From: Cannabis sativa
Taxonomy: Eukaryota > Streptophyta > Magnoliopsida > Rosales > Cannabaceae
Reading direction: 5' to 3'
Assembly: GCF_029168945.1 (NCBI RefSeq)
Contig: NC_083604.1
Coordinates: forward strand, 38,869,686 to 38,933,685
DNA: 64,000 bases
The translations under genes were made by a program, and so were the position numbers. The notes under the pieces are model-generated. The model did not search any database and was not told where the DNA came from. It worked only from the letters and a program-made list of their open reading frames with translations. This document shows, piece after piece, positions 9,347 through 20,820 of the stretch; within the stretch, counting starts at the first letter, position 1; every line of letters starts with the position of its first letter.

Positions 9347-12179
9347 ATGTCTGCATCTGGTTCAAAGTCGTCCAAGAAGAAAGGTAAGCGTCTGGCTACC
9401 CTTGAAGATGTTTCATTGGAACCCGTTGCCCAGTAGGGGTATAAGACTCGGGCCACCGGATGGGAGGCGGCAGAGCTTCACTCCACCCTAACCTGCCCCC
9501 ACCAGCTGGAGAACATCGTGGAGGTGGCTGGAATCAAACCCTCAACATCCGGGACGTATCACCGGCCACCCCGTGATGCAGAGATGCCCAACCATAACTA
9601 TGGCGGCTTCGGGGCTTGGAGTCAAACGAACCTGATGGCTAGGGCCATGCTTCCTCTTCAAGACTACTTTGTTAATTTTTTAGTTTTTTTCGGCCTTGCG
9701 CCATACCAACTGATTCCTCAAGCATACCGCCTGCTCTCAAGCTTATTTATTTTTTACTCCGCCCGTGGATTAGGCTCTCCCAGTCCGGCGGAGATTTTGT
9801 ATTTTTATGAACTCGTTTCTGTCCCCAAAAAGGGGGACAAATTTAAAGATGGTTTTTATGGATTCCGGGCCCACCCTGCCAATGATGGGGTGGTCCCTTA
9901 TAATAGGCAAACTCATGTTAAGTTGTATCGCCACCGTTCCTTCTTCTCCTCCGACATCCGAGCAGTGGAGCACCCGGAGCTTCTCACGGAGTGGGTTAGG
10001 ATTCCTCCCTATGAGCGGACCGCGCCTACTCAGGTCTTTCTCCATAGGGCCAAGGTCTTTGCAACTTATGACCGGGCAGAACTTGACGTTGGGGGCATGG
10101 TCACAACGGAGAATTGCCGGAAGGCCAAGCTCATCTTGCCGCACCAATCAGTGGAGGACTCTAACCTTCTAAGGTTATTTGCCCGAATGTGAGGGTGCCT
10201 GCCGCGGAGAAGACCTTCCGGGACAAAATCATCGCCACTGCCGAGAAGAAGTACCAGGAATATCTCTACCGGAAGGCTCAGGAGAAAGCTTACTCCAAGG
10301 CTCAGGCAGCTTTCGGGAGGCCACTTCGCGTGGGGAGCCCAGTCGAGGGGAGAAGCCAGTCGATCGCTAGGAAGCCCCTTCGCATTGGGGACTCGGCTGA
10401 GAGAAGGGCTTCCAGGCCAAAGCCTTCGGATCAGGAGCCGAACACTGGGGCTCCTGGCGCCAGCACTTCTGGCTCCGGTAAGTCTCCTTTAGCAGTACAT
10501 TACATACCTTCCGTTGGCGAATATGCCAGTCTTAGGCCTGTAGGGTTCGATGAGCGTCTCCATAGGTTTAGGATGCCCTCGACCCGGTGGGGAGACCATA
10601 TGAAGGAATATTATTTTTCCAACTTAGGAGATTTCCTAGGTCGGTCCCGGATGGGTTCTGGTCCTCCAGAGCCCGTTCCCTTAGACCCTTCGGCTTACAT
10701 TTCTTCCAACTGGTTCCGGCCTTCAGACAGCTATCTCGGAGATGATGCTGCCAGCGTTAAGATTGAGAACTTTGCTAGGGCCGAATTAGAGAGTCAGGGT
10801 AGGACTAGCTTGATTGCTATATCTGAGTGTTTGTTGTTTTCCATGGATGTTCTAACACTTGCCTTTTTTCTTTTGTTGTAGCAGGTACTTCCATGGATGC
10901 CATTCTGGCCGAACTTGCCGGGGCTCACACTCCCGATGCTCCCCTTCCTTTAACTTCCTCCCAGATGGCCACCCCCTTGAAAGCTTCTTCCAGTGCCCCT
11001 CCAGACACTATTGAATTAGTGGATGAGGAGGAGGTGCTTCCGGGAGAAGGTCAAGAAAAGCAATGGGGCTTTTCTGAGGAAGTTAAAGAAGGTAAAGAAG
11101 AGCAACGGGCTCTTCCTGAGGAAGTTGAAGAAAGTGAAGAAGAGCAAGAAGTTGCTCTGATTCGCAAGCGCAAGGGCAAGATGGTTGCCCAGGAAGAGCC
11201 CAAACGGCAACGGAGAGCTGATACTCCGGCCCATGGTCTTGATGGCGGGATCTCTCTCGAGATGGAGGAACACACAGCCCCTCCCAACATTGTACTGACT
11301 CCGGTTCCTGGAGATGAGGCGAGACAGGAGCTCCGGATAGCTAAACACAACTACCCAGGCGGTTCGCTGCTTGTGCATCCTTGAATTCCATCTTCCAAGT
11401 CCAGGATCTCAGCCACTCCCTCACCGTGGTAAGTATTTTGTAGTTTACTTGTCTCCTTATTTTTTCCCTTAAAGATTCTTACTCATACTTGTATCCTTTC
11501 CCAGCTTGCTGCTGAGGCCGGCCGCCTTTCCAAGAACATAATTAATCATGGCTTCGTCCTGTTCGACTTTGGGGGCATGGACGAAGTTAAGAAGATCCTT
11601 CAAGACCTGACTGCTGAAAGGCGGCTTTATCAGGAGGATGCCGAGCGCCGGGAGGCCCTTGCCAAGGCCAGTGAGGAAGAGGCCAGGCAGAGGGAGGCAC
11701 AAGCGGAGGTGATGATCCGGGAGGAGGCCCTTCGGAGGGATAGGCTGGAGGCCAGACACCATGAGGAGCTGAGAGCGGAGAGCGAAGCTGCTGCTAAGGC
11801 CAGGCGTGAGCTTCGGGAGGCTAGGGAAGCCTTGGATGAAATGGCTGCCAAGGTGAAGTCCTTAGAGGAAGTTCACCAAGCAAACTTGGAGTCTAGGGCC
11901 AGCCTGGCCGTGGAGCTGAAGGAGCTCAAGGACTTCAAAGACCAAGCCTTGAAGAAGGCAAAGAAGGATGAGCTCCTTTCTCCCACTTCCTGCAGCCGGT
12001 GCATCAAGCGTTTCGACGATGGCGTTTACATGGCCTGGTCTACAAATGACCAGAATATCAAGCTTAACTTCTATCCCAAACCTGCAGAGATGATTACAAA
12101 ATTCCGGGAGAAGAAGAAGAAGCTTGATGTCATGCTGGAGGCGCGCATTGGTCCTCGCCTTCCTCCTTGTATCGACTAG
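9347..12179 (+). pseudogene. Antisense accessory gene of the Tat element (Transposase_28-like domain plus coiled coil)
   Basis: Encoded opposite to gag-pol, between integrase and the 3' LTR. Exon 1 starts at ATG 9347 with a short basic N-terminus. It then carries a domain resembling the plant 'putative gypsy type transposon' family (Pfam Transposase_28, recognised from LPLQDYFVNFLVFFGLAP and the following helix-rich part), then a basic and low-complexity linker to about 10798. A GT-AG intron (10799-10884) leads to an acidic, low-complexity exon (10885-11428). A second intron (11429-11504) leads to a last exon (11505-12179) rich in E, A, R and K heptads, a long coiled coil. The copy is damaged: TAG in frame at 9434, a two-base frame change at 10190, and another frame change near 11360. 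Additional antisense genes are known in Tat elements; their function is not established. Confidence 0.7.
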
Positions 12180-12770
12180 GCCACCTTGAGTTCCACCCAG
12201 TACAACCAAGATTTTACTTTCTTTCTTCTTTTTTTTTTTTTTTATTTACAGCTAATTATCTTGTACTTAAGACCATTTCTATTTACATAGCTGTTTTTGT
12301 TTTTTTTTTAAAGGGGGAGACAATATCTAAGGCCTGTCCCCGGGCCCTTTGTATATATTTTGACCTGCCCTTAGGGCTAGGATTTTTATATATTTATACA
12401 TGATCTTTTTTGGTGCACATATCTTTCTTTTGGACCTGCCCTTTGGGTCAGGATGTTTATACATATGCTTTTCATTTTTCTTTTTTTGTCCACACTCTTT
12501 TTTTTTTTGACCTGCCCTTTGGGTCAGGATATTTTGACCTGCCCTTTGGGTCAGGATATTTTGACCTGCCCTTTGGGTCAGGGTGACCTGCCCTTTGGGA
12601 GGATATTTTACTTAGTTTGTTTTTTTGTCTGTCCGTGTGGTATACCTTAGTACCCCCCTGAGTGGCATAGAAACTTTGTTTTTAAGGCACTCAGTTTTAT
12701 TTAACATGTGGAGGATGTATACATTTAGACGGTACAAACTCTTTAAACAAAATCTAAGTAACACTTTTGG
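12180..12770. repeat. Tandem repeat (27 bp unit) between accessory gene and integrase
   Basis: Copies of GACCTGCCCTTTGGGTCAGG start at 12509, 12536, 12563 and, degenerate, 12585. Weaker single copies lie near 12361 and 12433. The region is otherwise T-rich and non-coding. It lies where the accessory-gene transcript and the gag-pol transcript converge, so it may form the 3' untranslated part of either. Confidence 0.8.
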
Positions 12771-14273
12771 CTATTGGTAATATTTTCTGAGGTGATCGGT
12801 GTTCAAGGCCCTTGGCACGATGGTTCCGTCCATCCTTTTTAGCTTGTAAGTGCCTGCACCGATTTCGTCCTCGATTTCATATGGTCCTTCCCAATTTGGT
12901 CCAAGTACCCCCACTCCGGGTTCTTGGGTGGCTGGGAAGACTCTTCTTAAGACCATATCCCCAATAGCAAACTTTCTGTTTTTAACTTTGGAGTTAAAAT
13001 ATTTGGGCACCTTCTTTTGATAAGCTGCCATCCGTATTTGAGACTCGTCCCGGAGTTCTTCAACTTGATCCAGAGCTTCTTGAAGCAAGGCCTGATTCGT
13101 GGCTGGATCGTAAGTCGTTCTCCTGTGGGACGGGAATAACGTTTCTACCGGGACCATCGCTTCGCAACCGTACGCCATTGAAAAAGGCGAGTGGCCGGTC
13201 GTGGTTCTAGGGGTCGTCCGGTAGGCCCATAACACTCTGGCAACTCTTCGGGCCAGTTGTTTTTGCAGGCCAAAATTTTTTTTTTTCAGGGTGACCTTTA
13301 GGATTTTATTGACTGTTTCTGCTTGACCGTTTGTTTGCAGTCTTGCCACTGCGGAGAAGCTTTTCACTACTCCCTGTTGGTTGCAGAAGTCAGTAAATTC
13401 TTCGCAATCAAATTGCTTTCCATTGTCAAAGACTATTTTATGAGGCAGGCCATATCGACACACTATGTTTTTGATAACAAAGTCTAGTGCTTTTTTAGCA
13501 GTTATAGTCTTCATGGGCTCAGCCTCCGTCCATTTGGTGAAGTAGTCTACTGCTACTATTGCATACTTTACTCCTCCCTTTCCTGTTGGCAGGGACCCAA
13601 TAAGATCTATTCCCCAAACCGCGAAGGGCCAGGGACTAGTCATCAGGGTAATTTCATTGGGAGGAGCTCTCGGTATGTTCGCGAACCTTTGGCACGAATC
13701 ATACTTTTGGACGTAGTCTATACAATCTTTTTTCATTGTCGGCCAGAAGTATCCCTGTCTCAATATTTTCTTTGAGAGACAGGGTCCTCCTGTATGATCT
13801 CCACAGAACCCTTCGTGGACCTCTAGCATGATTTGTCTAGCTTCAGGGTCCGATACACACCTTAAATAAGGCATGCTGAGTCCTCTTCGGTAGAGAATTT
13901 GATCCATCATTACATAACGATGAGCCTGATACTGAATCTTTCGAGACAGTGCCCTTTCTTGGGGCAACACACCTTTTGTTATGTATTCTATGATGGGGAC
14001 CATCCAGCTGGGTTCTTGCCCAACCGTTATTGAGGTCTCTTTTACTTTGATGCTTGGCTCTGCCAAGCGTTTGACTGGTACTACCCCCAGCCCTTCGATT
14101 TCACTATCTGAAGCTAACTTAGCCAGACAGTCCGCGTGAGCGTTCTTTTCCCGGGGGATTCTTTCTACTTTGTAGTCCGTGAACTCGTGGAGCAGCTCTC
14201 GGACTATTGTTACATACGCATCCATTCGCTCGCCGCGTGTTTGGTACTCTCCCGATATTTGATTTACGACCAG
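12771..14273 (-). pseudogene. pol: Gypsy pol: end of RNase H and integrase
   Basis: Open from about 14225 to the stop at 12771, in the same frame as the RT part upstream. It first reads the tail of the second RNase H domain (FTDYKVERIPREKNAHAD). Next comes the HHCC zinc-binding region (HEGFCGDH ... YDSCQRF), then the DDE core with catalytic residues in WGIDLIG, VFDNGKQFD and NGQAETVNK. A C-terminal chromatin- or DNA-binding tail (WEGPYEIE and following) ends the protein. Integrase joins element cDNA to chromosomal DNA in the nucleus. Two faults are visible: the first cysteine of the zinc finger is tyrosine, and a TAG (14274-14276) cuts this part off from the RT. Confidence 0.9.
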
Positions 14274-15749
14274 CTAGGAATCGCTATAGACTTCCACTCT
14301 TTTGGCCCCTACGGCTTTCGCTAACCTCAGCCCTGCTATCAAGGCCTCGTATTCTGCCTCATTGTTTGAAGCTGGGAAATCGAATCGTAGGGCTGCCTGG
14401 AGTCGTAGTCCGGTCGGGGATATCATTTCCACTCCTGCTCCAGATCCATTTTCAATAGAGGCTCCGTCCACAAGCACTCTCCATGTGGGGACCGATGGTG
14501 TTGGCGCATTTGTGGTTGACTCGGCTTCATTGCATTCGGTAATGAAGTCTGCCAAGGCTTGGCCTTTTATGGAGATTCGGGGAACGTAGTGTAAATCGAA
14601 CTGGCTTAACTCTATTGCCCACTTGAGGAGCCTTCCGGATGCTTCTGGTTTTTGGAGGACTTGCCGGAGCGGGTGGTTGGTCAGTACCTTGATCGGATGT
14701 GCTTGAAAATATGGCCTTAATTTTCTTGAGGCCATCAGGAGGCAGAAAACCAGTTTCTCGATGATGGGGTACCTTGTTTCTGCTCCTATCATGCGCTTGC
14801 TAACATAGTACACGGGATGTTGAGTTTTTTCTTCTTTCTGGACTAGGGCAGCGCTGACCGCGTGCTCGGAGACAGCCAAATATAGAAATAGGTCCTCTCC
14901 GAGAATAGATTTTGACAGGATAGGAGGCTTGGCCATATGTTCTTTAAGCTTCTTGAATGCCTCCTCGCATTCGTCCGACCACTCAAACTTTTGACACTTC
15001 TTCAGTATGTTGAAGAAGGGGATGCACTTGTCTGTAGACCGTGAGACGAAACGCCTCAGGGCAGCAACCTTTCCGGTTAGGCTCTGTACATCTTTATGCT
15101 TTTTGGGGGATGGCATGCTCAAGAGGGCTTGGATTTTCTCTGGGTTTGCCTCAATCCCCCTCTGGCTGACGATGAAGCCTAGGAACTTCCCTGACTTGAC
15201 CCCAAAGGTGCATTTCTTTGGGTTGAGCTTCATGCCGTATCTCCGGACTACCTCAAAACACTCCTCTAAGTCGTCCGCATGGCTATTGCATGCTTTGGAC
15301 TTGACGAGCATATCATCTACATATACCTCCATGTTTCGTCCCAAGAGGCCTTTGAACATCCGGTTGACCATTCTTTGGTAGGTCGCTCCGACGTTCTTCA
15401 GTCCGAAAGGCATGACTAGGTAGCAGTATACTCCCTTATCGGTCCTGAAGCTAGTGCATTCTTGGTCTGCCGTGTGCATCTTTATTTGGTTATACCCGGC
15501 GTAGGCATCCATGAAGGATAGTAATTTGAATCCAGAAGTGGCGTCTACCATCTGGTCGATCCTGGGTAGCTGGAAGCAGTCCTTCGGACAAGCTTTGTTT
15601 AGATCAGTGAAATCTATACAAACTCGCCAAGTTCCGTTCGTCTTGGGCACCAGGACCGGATTGGCTAGCCATTCCGAATAGTATACGTCGCGGATCATGC
15701 CGTTGGTCAGAAGCTTATCCACTTCTTTCTCTAGAGCCTCGGCTTTCAC
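14274..15749 (-). pseudogene. pol: Gypsy pol: reverse transcriptase and two RNase H domains
   Basis: Starts within the RT palm (EVDKLLTNGMIRDVYYSEWL), runs through MPFGLKNVGATYQRM and the catalytic YVDDMLVKS box, then the connection and first RNase H (LFLYLAVSEHAVSAALV ... VYYVSKRM). It ends inside a second, archaeal-type RNase H (VLVDGASIENGSGAGVE ... NNEAEYEALIAGL). A double RNase H is characteristic of Tat elements. RT copies the element RNA to DNA inside the particle. The stop TAG at 14274-14276 replaces what looks like a glutamine codon in the second RNase H and would block integrase synthesis. Confidence 0.9.
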
Positions 15750-16820
15750 CGAGTCAAGAGGGCGCCGCTTTTGTTAGACTGGTGGCATGTCCGGATTGAC
15801 GTTGAGGACGTGGGTGATGACATGGGGACTTATGCCAGTCATGTCCTCTTTGCGCCATGCAAAAATGTTGATGGCCCTTCAGTGTTTTTATTATTTTTTC
15901 TTTTTCCTCCGGACATAGGCTCTTTCCCAGCCGGAGTACTTTGGTGTAGTCACGTCGCACACTGATATTTACTCGACATCCTCCATTGTTTCCACAATTT
16001 TTTCGGACCCCACCCGGGGATCCAACTCATCTTTTTCAGCCATTTCTGGCTCAATGGTTTCCCGGACCATCAGCACGGGCAGGTGGGTTGCAACATTGTA
16101 ACATTGCCTTGCTTCCCCTTGGTTTCCTCTCACCGTCCCGATTCCAGCTTCTCGGGTAGGGAACTTTAAGCACAGGTGCCGAATGGACGTGACTGCGCCA
16201 AAATCTACCAGGGCTGGTCGGCCGAGGATCGCGTTGTAAGCGGTCGGGCAGTCCACCACCACAAAAGTGCAGTACTTGAATGTGCTCTAGGGGGTGTCCG
16301 GACACAAGGTGATTGGGAGTCTTACTTTTCCCATTGGGATAAGCGTCGTTCCATCAAACCCTATGAGTTGGGAACCACTGGGTGAGAGGTCTCGGTCCGT
16401 CAGGCCTATTGTAGTGAAGGCCTCCTTGAAGAGTAGATTCACGGAACTTTCGTTGTCAATCAAGCCTCTGGCCACCACTTTATTGGCGATGGGGGTCTCT
16501 ATGACCAACGGGTCATGGTGAGGGAAGCGCACCGTCCTAGCGTCTTCTTCCGTGAACGTGATGGGTTGATCCATCAGCCGGGGCCTTTGAGCTGGGAGTT
16601 GAGTGACCTCCCAAACCTCATTGTGTTTTACGGCTCCAGCATACCGCTTTAGCTCTTTGCGGGTAGTTCCTCCAATATGAGGACCTCTGGAGATCATGGC
16701 TACCCTCCCGTTGGGTCTGGGCGGCAGACCGGGGATGTGCTGGACATCGCCCGCGGGAGCAGCTGGAGCCAATACTCCTGACGCACCCCCCGGTGTTCCC
16801 TGGGGCACAACCCCTGTCGC
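15750..16820 (-). pseudogene. pol: Gypsy protease and protease-RT linker, broken
   Basis: The protease active site is recognisable as LIDNESSVNLLF, a changed form of the usual D-S/T/N-G-S. It is followed by the flap and the conserved [15 protein letters not shown] segment seen in plant gypsy elements. Faults: a TAG at 16287-16289; a TAA at 15969-15971 followed by a frame change; a second frame change near 15860 that restores the original frame; and a further stop near 15770. The out-of-frame piece between the two changes still reads as linker (YTKVLRLGKSLCPEEKEKI). A working protease would cut Gag-Pol during particle maturation; this copy cannot make one in a single chain. Confidence 0.8.
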
Positions 16821-17362
16821 CTAGCCGGGATTGAGGTGAGGCAGCCTTTTCTTGATCCACTCATAGAGGTGGCCCAATCGGATCAGGTTTTCAATCTCGT
16901 CTTTGAGATTCTTGCATTCGTTGGTGCTATGACCAATGTCGTTGTGGTACTCGCATCTTTTACTTGGATCCCTCCGGGAGCTATCTTTGTACAAGGGATG
17001 TGGTCTCCGGTAGTGTGTATTTTGCCTAGTAGCAAAGTACACACGCTCTTGGGAGTCCGTCAGCTCCATGTACTGGGTGTACTGGGGAGTGTACCCCCTT
17101 TTTTGACGCTTCTCCCCCGTCCGGGTGCTGCCATTGGAGGATCTTTTGCTCCTCGAGCCCTGGGAAGGGCCTGCCAGGCTAGCGGTTGGAGCGGAGTGCG
17201 AGGGAGCTTGTCCATTTATCCCCGAGGGATTTCCAAAATGAGATGATGCGGGCGCCAAGGGTTGGCCCTGACTATATCCGTGGGTGGCAGAGAACTGTAT
17301 GCCGCTTATTGGTGGAAACGTGGTCGGGAGTGTACCCGAGGGCGGTGCTCCGGGCATGTACC
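16821..17362 (-). pseudogene. gag: Gypsy gag, C-terminal part (downstream of the copia insertion)
   Basis: Continues the gag frame that copia element B interrupts; removing the insert and one duplication copy restores the frame. It is proline- and serine-rich, then basic (RSKRSSNGSTRTGEKRQKRG). It ends with a zinc-knuckle-like cluster (CEYHNDIGHSTNEC) typical of Tat gag proteins and the following LKDEIENLI helix. A TAG at 16821-16823 closes it, and the protease follows in the same frame, so this stop may be a mutation or the normal gag terminus. Confidence 0.85.
17358..17362. other. Target site duplication GTACC of copia element B (left copy)
   Basis: GTACC adjoins the TG of element B; the same five bases follow its last CA at 27467-27471. 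This fixes both ends of the nested element. Confidence 0.92.
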
Positions 17363-19251
17363 TGTTGGATATTATTTTACCAGGATCTTAGATCTACTCA
17401 CAAGTATGTTTATTAACATCCTAAATATGAACTTTCTAAAACGATAAATTAAACACATATAAAGTTTAAGAAACCTTACATTGGGTGCAGCGGAATTATA
17501 ATGACTCCTTCCGTTCAGATCTCTAACCCTTGATTCCTTTCTGTAGCAGAGTATTATCAAGATCTGAACCTGGATCTTCTTCTCTGAATTCTTGATGCTG
17601 AATCTCCTTTGCTGTTGATCTTTCTTCACAATCTTCCTCACTATGATTGAGGTATGGCTTGATGTGTGTGGGCACTACTCTAATCACTAAGAGAGGTTCG
17701 AAATTTTGAGGAAGAAAAGAGAGAGAGAGTGGCGGCTAGAGAAGAGAGTGGAGGCTCAGGTTTTTCTGATTCAGAAAGTGTAATTTTCCTGAAGCCTTCA
17801 CTATCTATTTATAGCATTCCTTCTAGGGTTTGACTTGAATTATATGGCATTAAAATAATGAAAAAATCATTTAAAAAAGATAACATAAGTGGCCGGCCCT
17901 AGGCTAGGTGGACTGGGCCTTGATTTTTGCAATTTTGCAATTTTACCACTTTTGTATCTGATTTTCTCAAAAATGCCAATTTCCTAATTCAATCATTTAA
18001 ATGCCAATTCTAACTATTTAATAACTATAAATAATTATTAAATAATATTGTCATTTATCATATTTATTAATTGCACCATACAAAGTATCACAATTAACAA
18101 ATATGCCCCTGTTAACTCTTTCTTTACAATTTCGCCCTTACTTAGTGAAAATTTCACAAATAGACATAGTCTAATTTGTGAATTATAATTGATTAATCAA
18201 AACCAATTACATGAGTCTTACAAGCAATATTATCTCAACTAGTGGGGGGACCATGGGTCTATATAACCGAGCTTCCAATAAGTAGATCAAGAATTTAGCA
18301 CTAAAATTCACTAACTTATTAATTCTTCGTTGAATCCACGCATAGAACTTAGAATTGCACTCTCGCATATAGAATGCTCTATATGTTCCACCATATAGAC
18401 ACATCATTAGTTATCCATTGTTATAATCCTAATTTGATCAATGATCCTCTATATGAATGATCTACATAGTAAAGGGATTAAATTACCGTAACACCCTACC
18501 ATGTATTTTATCCTTAAAACACTTGACCCCGTATAAATGATATTTCGGCTTATGTGAAATGAGATCTCCACCATTTATTTTCGTTTGGCCAAGCTCGAAG
18601 GAAATCATCCTTTGCTTACTATTTGCCAGATAGAAGCTATAGATTCCATGTTTATGCTAGCGCTCCCACTCAATTGCACTACCGTGTTCCCAAAATGTAC
18701 GTATCACCCCGACCTAAAAGTAGGCTTAACTAACAAATCAAAGAACACGAATAGCCTTTCAAGATTGAGCCTAATCATAACGGGATTAAGATCATTTGAT
18801 CTAGGATCAACTTGGCGATATTGACTTGAATAGATTTTACGGTAACTTTAATTAAATCTAATTCAAAGTTCAATATCGGTCCCTTCCGATGCATACTCCA
18901 TGCATCCAACCTGAGCTTTACTTTAACCAATGTTCGGAAAGAACATAGTATTTCTCCAAATACAAGTAAACTCTTGTTGTAGATTATCATATCGCAAAAC
19001 CCCGTGTCCGATAAATCTAGGAAACTTTATTCACATAGTCATGTTTACTTTCCAATGTGATGACAAGACAATAAACATGATCAAGTATGTGAAAAGGGTT
19101 TAAGATGAATTTATAAATCAATTAGACAAGCAATTGATAAAGTGAGCCAAAACATACACAAATGAATGAAAAATACTTCTGTTTCTTTATTGATGTTGAA
19201 TAAAATAGATTACATTGAAACGGAGTTTTATTTAGGGCATAAAACCTAACA
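17363..19251 (-). repeat. 3' LTR of copia element B (1889 bp)
   Basis: Plus-strand ends TGTTGGATATT and CCTAACA. Open stretches inside are LTR sequence and recur wherever this LTR occurs, so I do not call genes here. It matches 25575-27466 almost base for base. Confidence 0.93.
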
Positions 19252-19266
19252 AACTCCCACTTGCAC
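19252..19266 (-). other. Polypurine tract of copia element B
   Basis: Minus-strand GTGCAAGTGGGAGTT next to the 3' LTR, identical to the tract of element A. Confidence 0.85.
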
Positions 19267-20820
19267 TAATATAAAACTAATTAGTACATATCAATTAATC
19301 CTAAATTCGACGGTGCTTTTCAAAGGCCGTCACGGCCAAGACTTTGGTAAATGGATCGCCTAGGTTGTCCTCTCGTGTCAACTTTCTCAACTAGTACGTC
19401 CCCTCTTGCCACGTATTCTCTGATAATGTGATACTTCCTTTCAATGTGTTTGCTTCTCTTGTGGCTTCGAGGTTCTTTACTGTTTGCTATTGCTCCATTG
19501 TTATCACAGAGTAGTACCAGAGGCTTTTCCATTCCAGGAACAACTCCTATCTTTGGTGAAGAACTTTCTTAGCCGAGACAAGTTCTTTTGCGGCTTCTAC
19601 GTCTGCTATGTATTCGGCTTCCATAGTTGAGTCCGATATTGCGGTTTGTTTAGCACTTCTCCAAACCACTCGCTCCACCCCCAAGAGTAAACACCATCCT
19701 GGATGTTGATTTCCCGTCTTCAAGACTTGCCCGGAAATGCGAATCAAGCAGTAGCCTATGGGATTTAAAGCACCACCCTTGTAGACTAACACAAGATTCC
19801 TTGTACTCTTTAAGTATTTCGTAATATACTTAATCGCATTCCAATGTTCTTGTCCCGGATTAGACCGATACTGCTCACGATTCCAACAAAGCATACCGTA
19901 TGTCGTGTCTAGTGCATAACATTGCATACATTAGACTTCCAACCGCAGAGGCATAGGGAATTTTCGCCATGTCCTCTATCTCTTGAGGATCGGTCGGTGG
20001 ATCGTTCCTTAGATAGACGAATACCATATCTAGAAGGCATGTTTGCCCCATGGGTGTTGCTCATGGAGAATCTCTCTAAGACTTTGTCTATGTAGGTTGT
20101 TTGAGAGAGAGCAAGACATCCGTTCTTCCGGTTTCTTATAATCTGAATACCAAGAACATAGGCTGCTTCACCCAAATCTTTCATATCGAATTGAGTGTTG
20201 AGCCATTCCTTAATGTGAGTCATTTTCTTGACATTGTTTCCAATGATCAAAATGTCATCAACATAAAGGACCAGGAATACTACTATTTGGTCTTCCTTGA
20301 GTTGGTAAACACAAGGTTCATCTTCATTCTGAAGAAAGCCATAGGTTTTGATGATTTCATCAAACCTCTTGTTCCATGAGCGAGAAGCTTGCTTAAGTCC
20401 ATAGATAGACCTGTTTAACTTGCAAACTTTCTTTTCTTGCCTGTGGAAGAACATAACCTTCGGTTTGCTCCATATAGATGGTTTCTTCAAGTACCCCATT
20501 AAGGAAGGCAGTCTTGACATCCATTTGCCAGATTTCATAATCGAAAGCAGCAGCTATGGAGAGAAGAATTCGGATGGATTTGAGCATGGCAACAGGACTA
20601 AAAGTTTCCTCATAGTCCACGCCTTCTCTTTGGGTATAACCCTTGGCTACAAGTCTAGCTTTGAAAGTTTCGACTTCGCCTCCAGCTCCTCTTTTCTTCT
20701 TGTAAACCCACTTGCATCCTATCGGATGATAGTCGTCAGGTGCGTCTACATATTCCCAGACTTTGTTCTTTTTCATGGAATCCATTTCTGAATCCATTCC
20801 GCCGACCATCGTTTCCGTTG
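19267..20820 (-). pseudogene. pol: Copia pol of element B: reverse transcriptase and RNase H, frameshifted
   Basis: Three overlapping open pieces make up RT/RNase H. The first (20809-20393) has the copia RT start (VWEYVDAP, IGCKWVYK, FKARLVAKGYTQ, WQMDVKTAFLNG). The second (20538-19909) has LNRSIYGLKQASRSW and the catalytic LYVDDILIIGN. The third (19927-19547, then 19532-19320) has the RNase H core (KQTAISDSTMEAEYIA, DNNGAIANSKEP, KHIERKYHIIREY). Frame changes separate them near 20450, 19915 and 19540. The order after integrase defines Ty1/copia. RT and RNase H would act in cytoplasmic particles; this copy cannot make them in one chain. Confidence 0.9.

Noticed and set aside
9770..10147. 125-codon minus-strand frame inside the gypsy accessory gene
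   Set aside because: Shadow of the plus-strand coding frame; its sequence has no family features, whereas the plus strand does.
18585..18824. Repeated open frames inside copia LTRs (also 26798, 52546, 60776)
   Set aside because: They recur in every LTR copy and lie in non-coding LTR sequence; no protein family resemblance.
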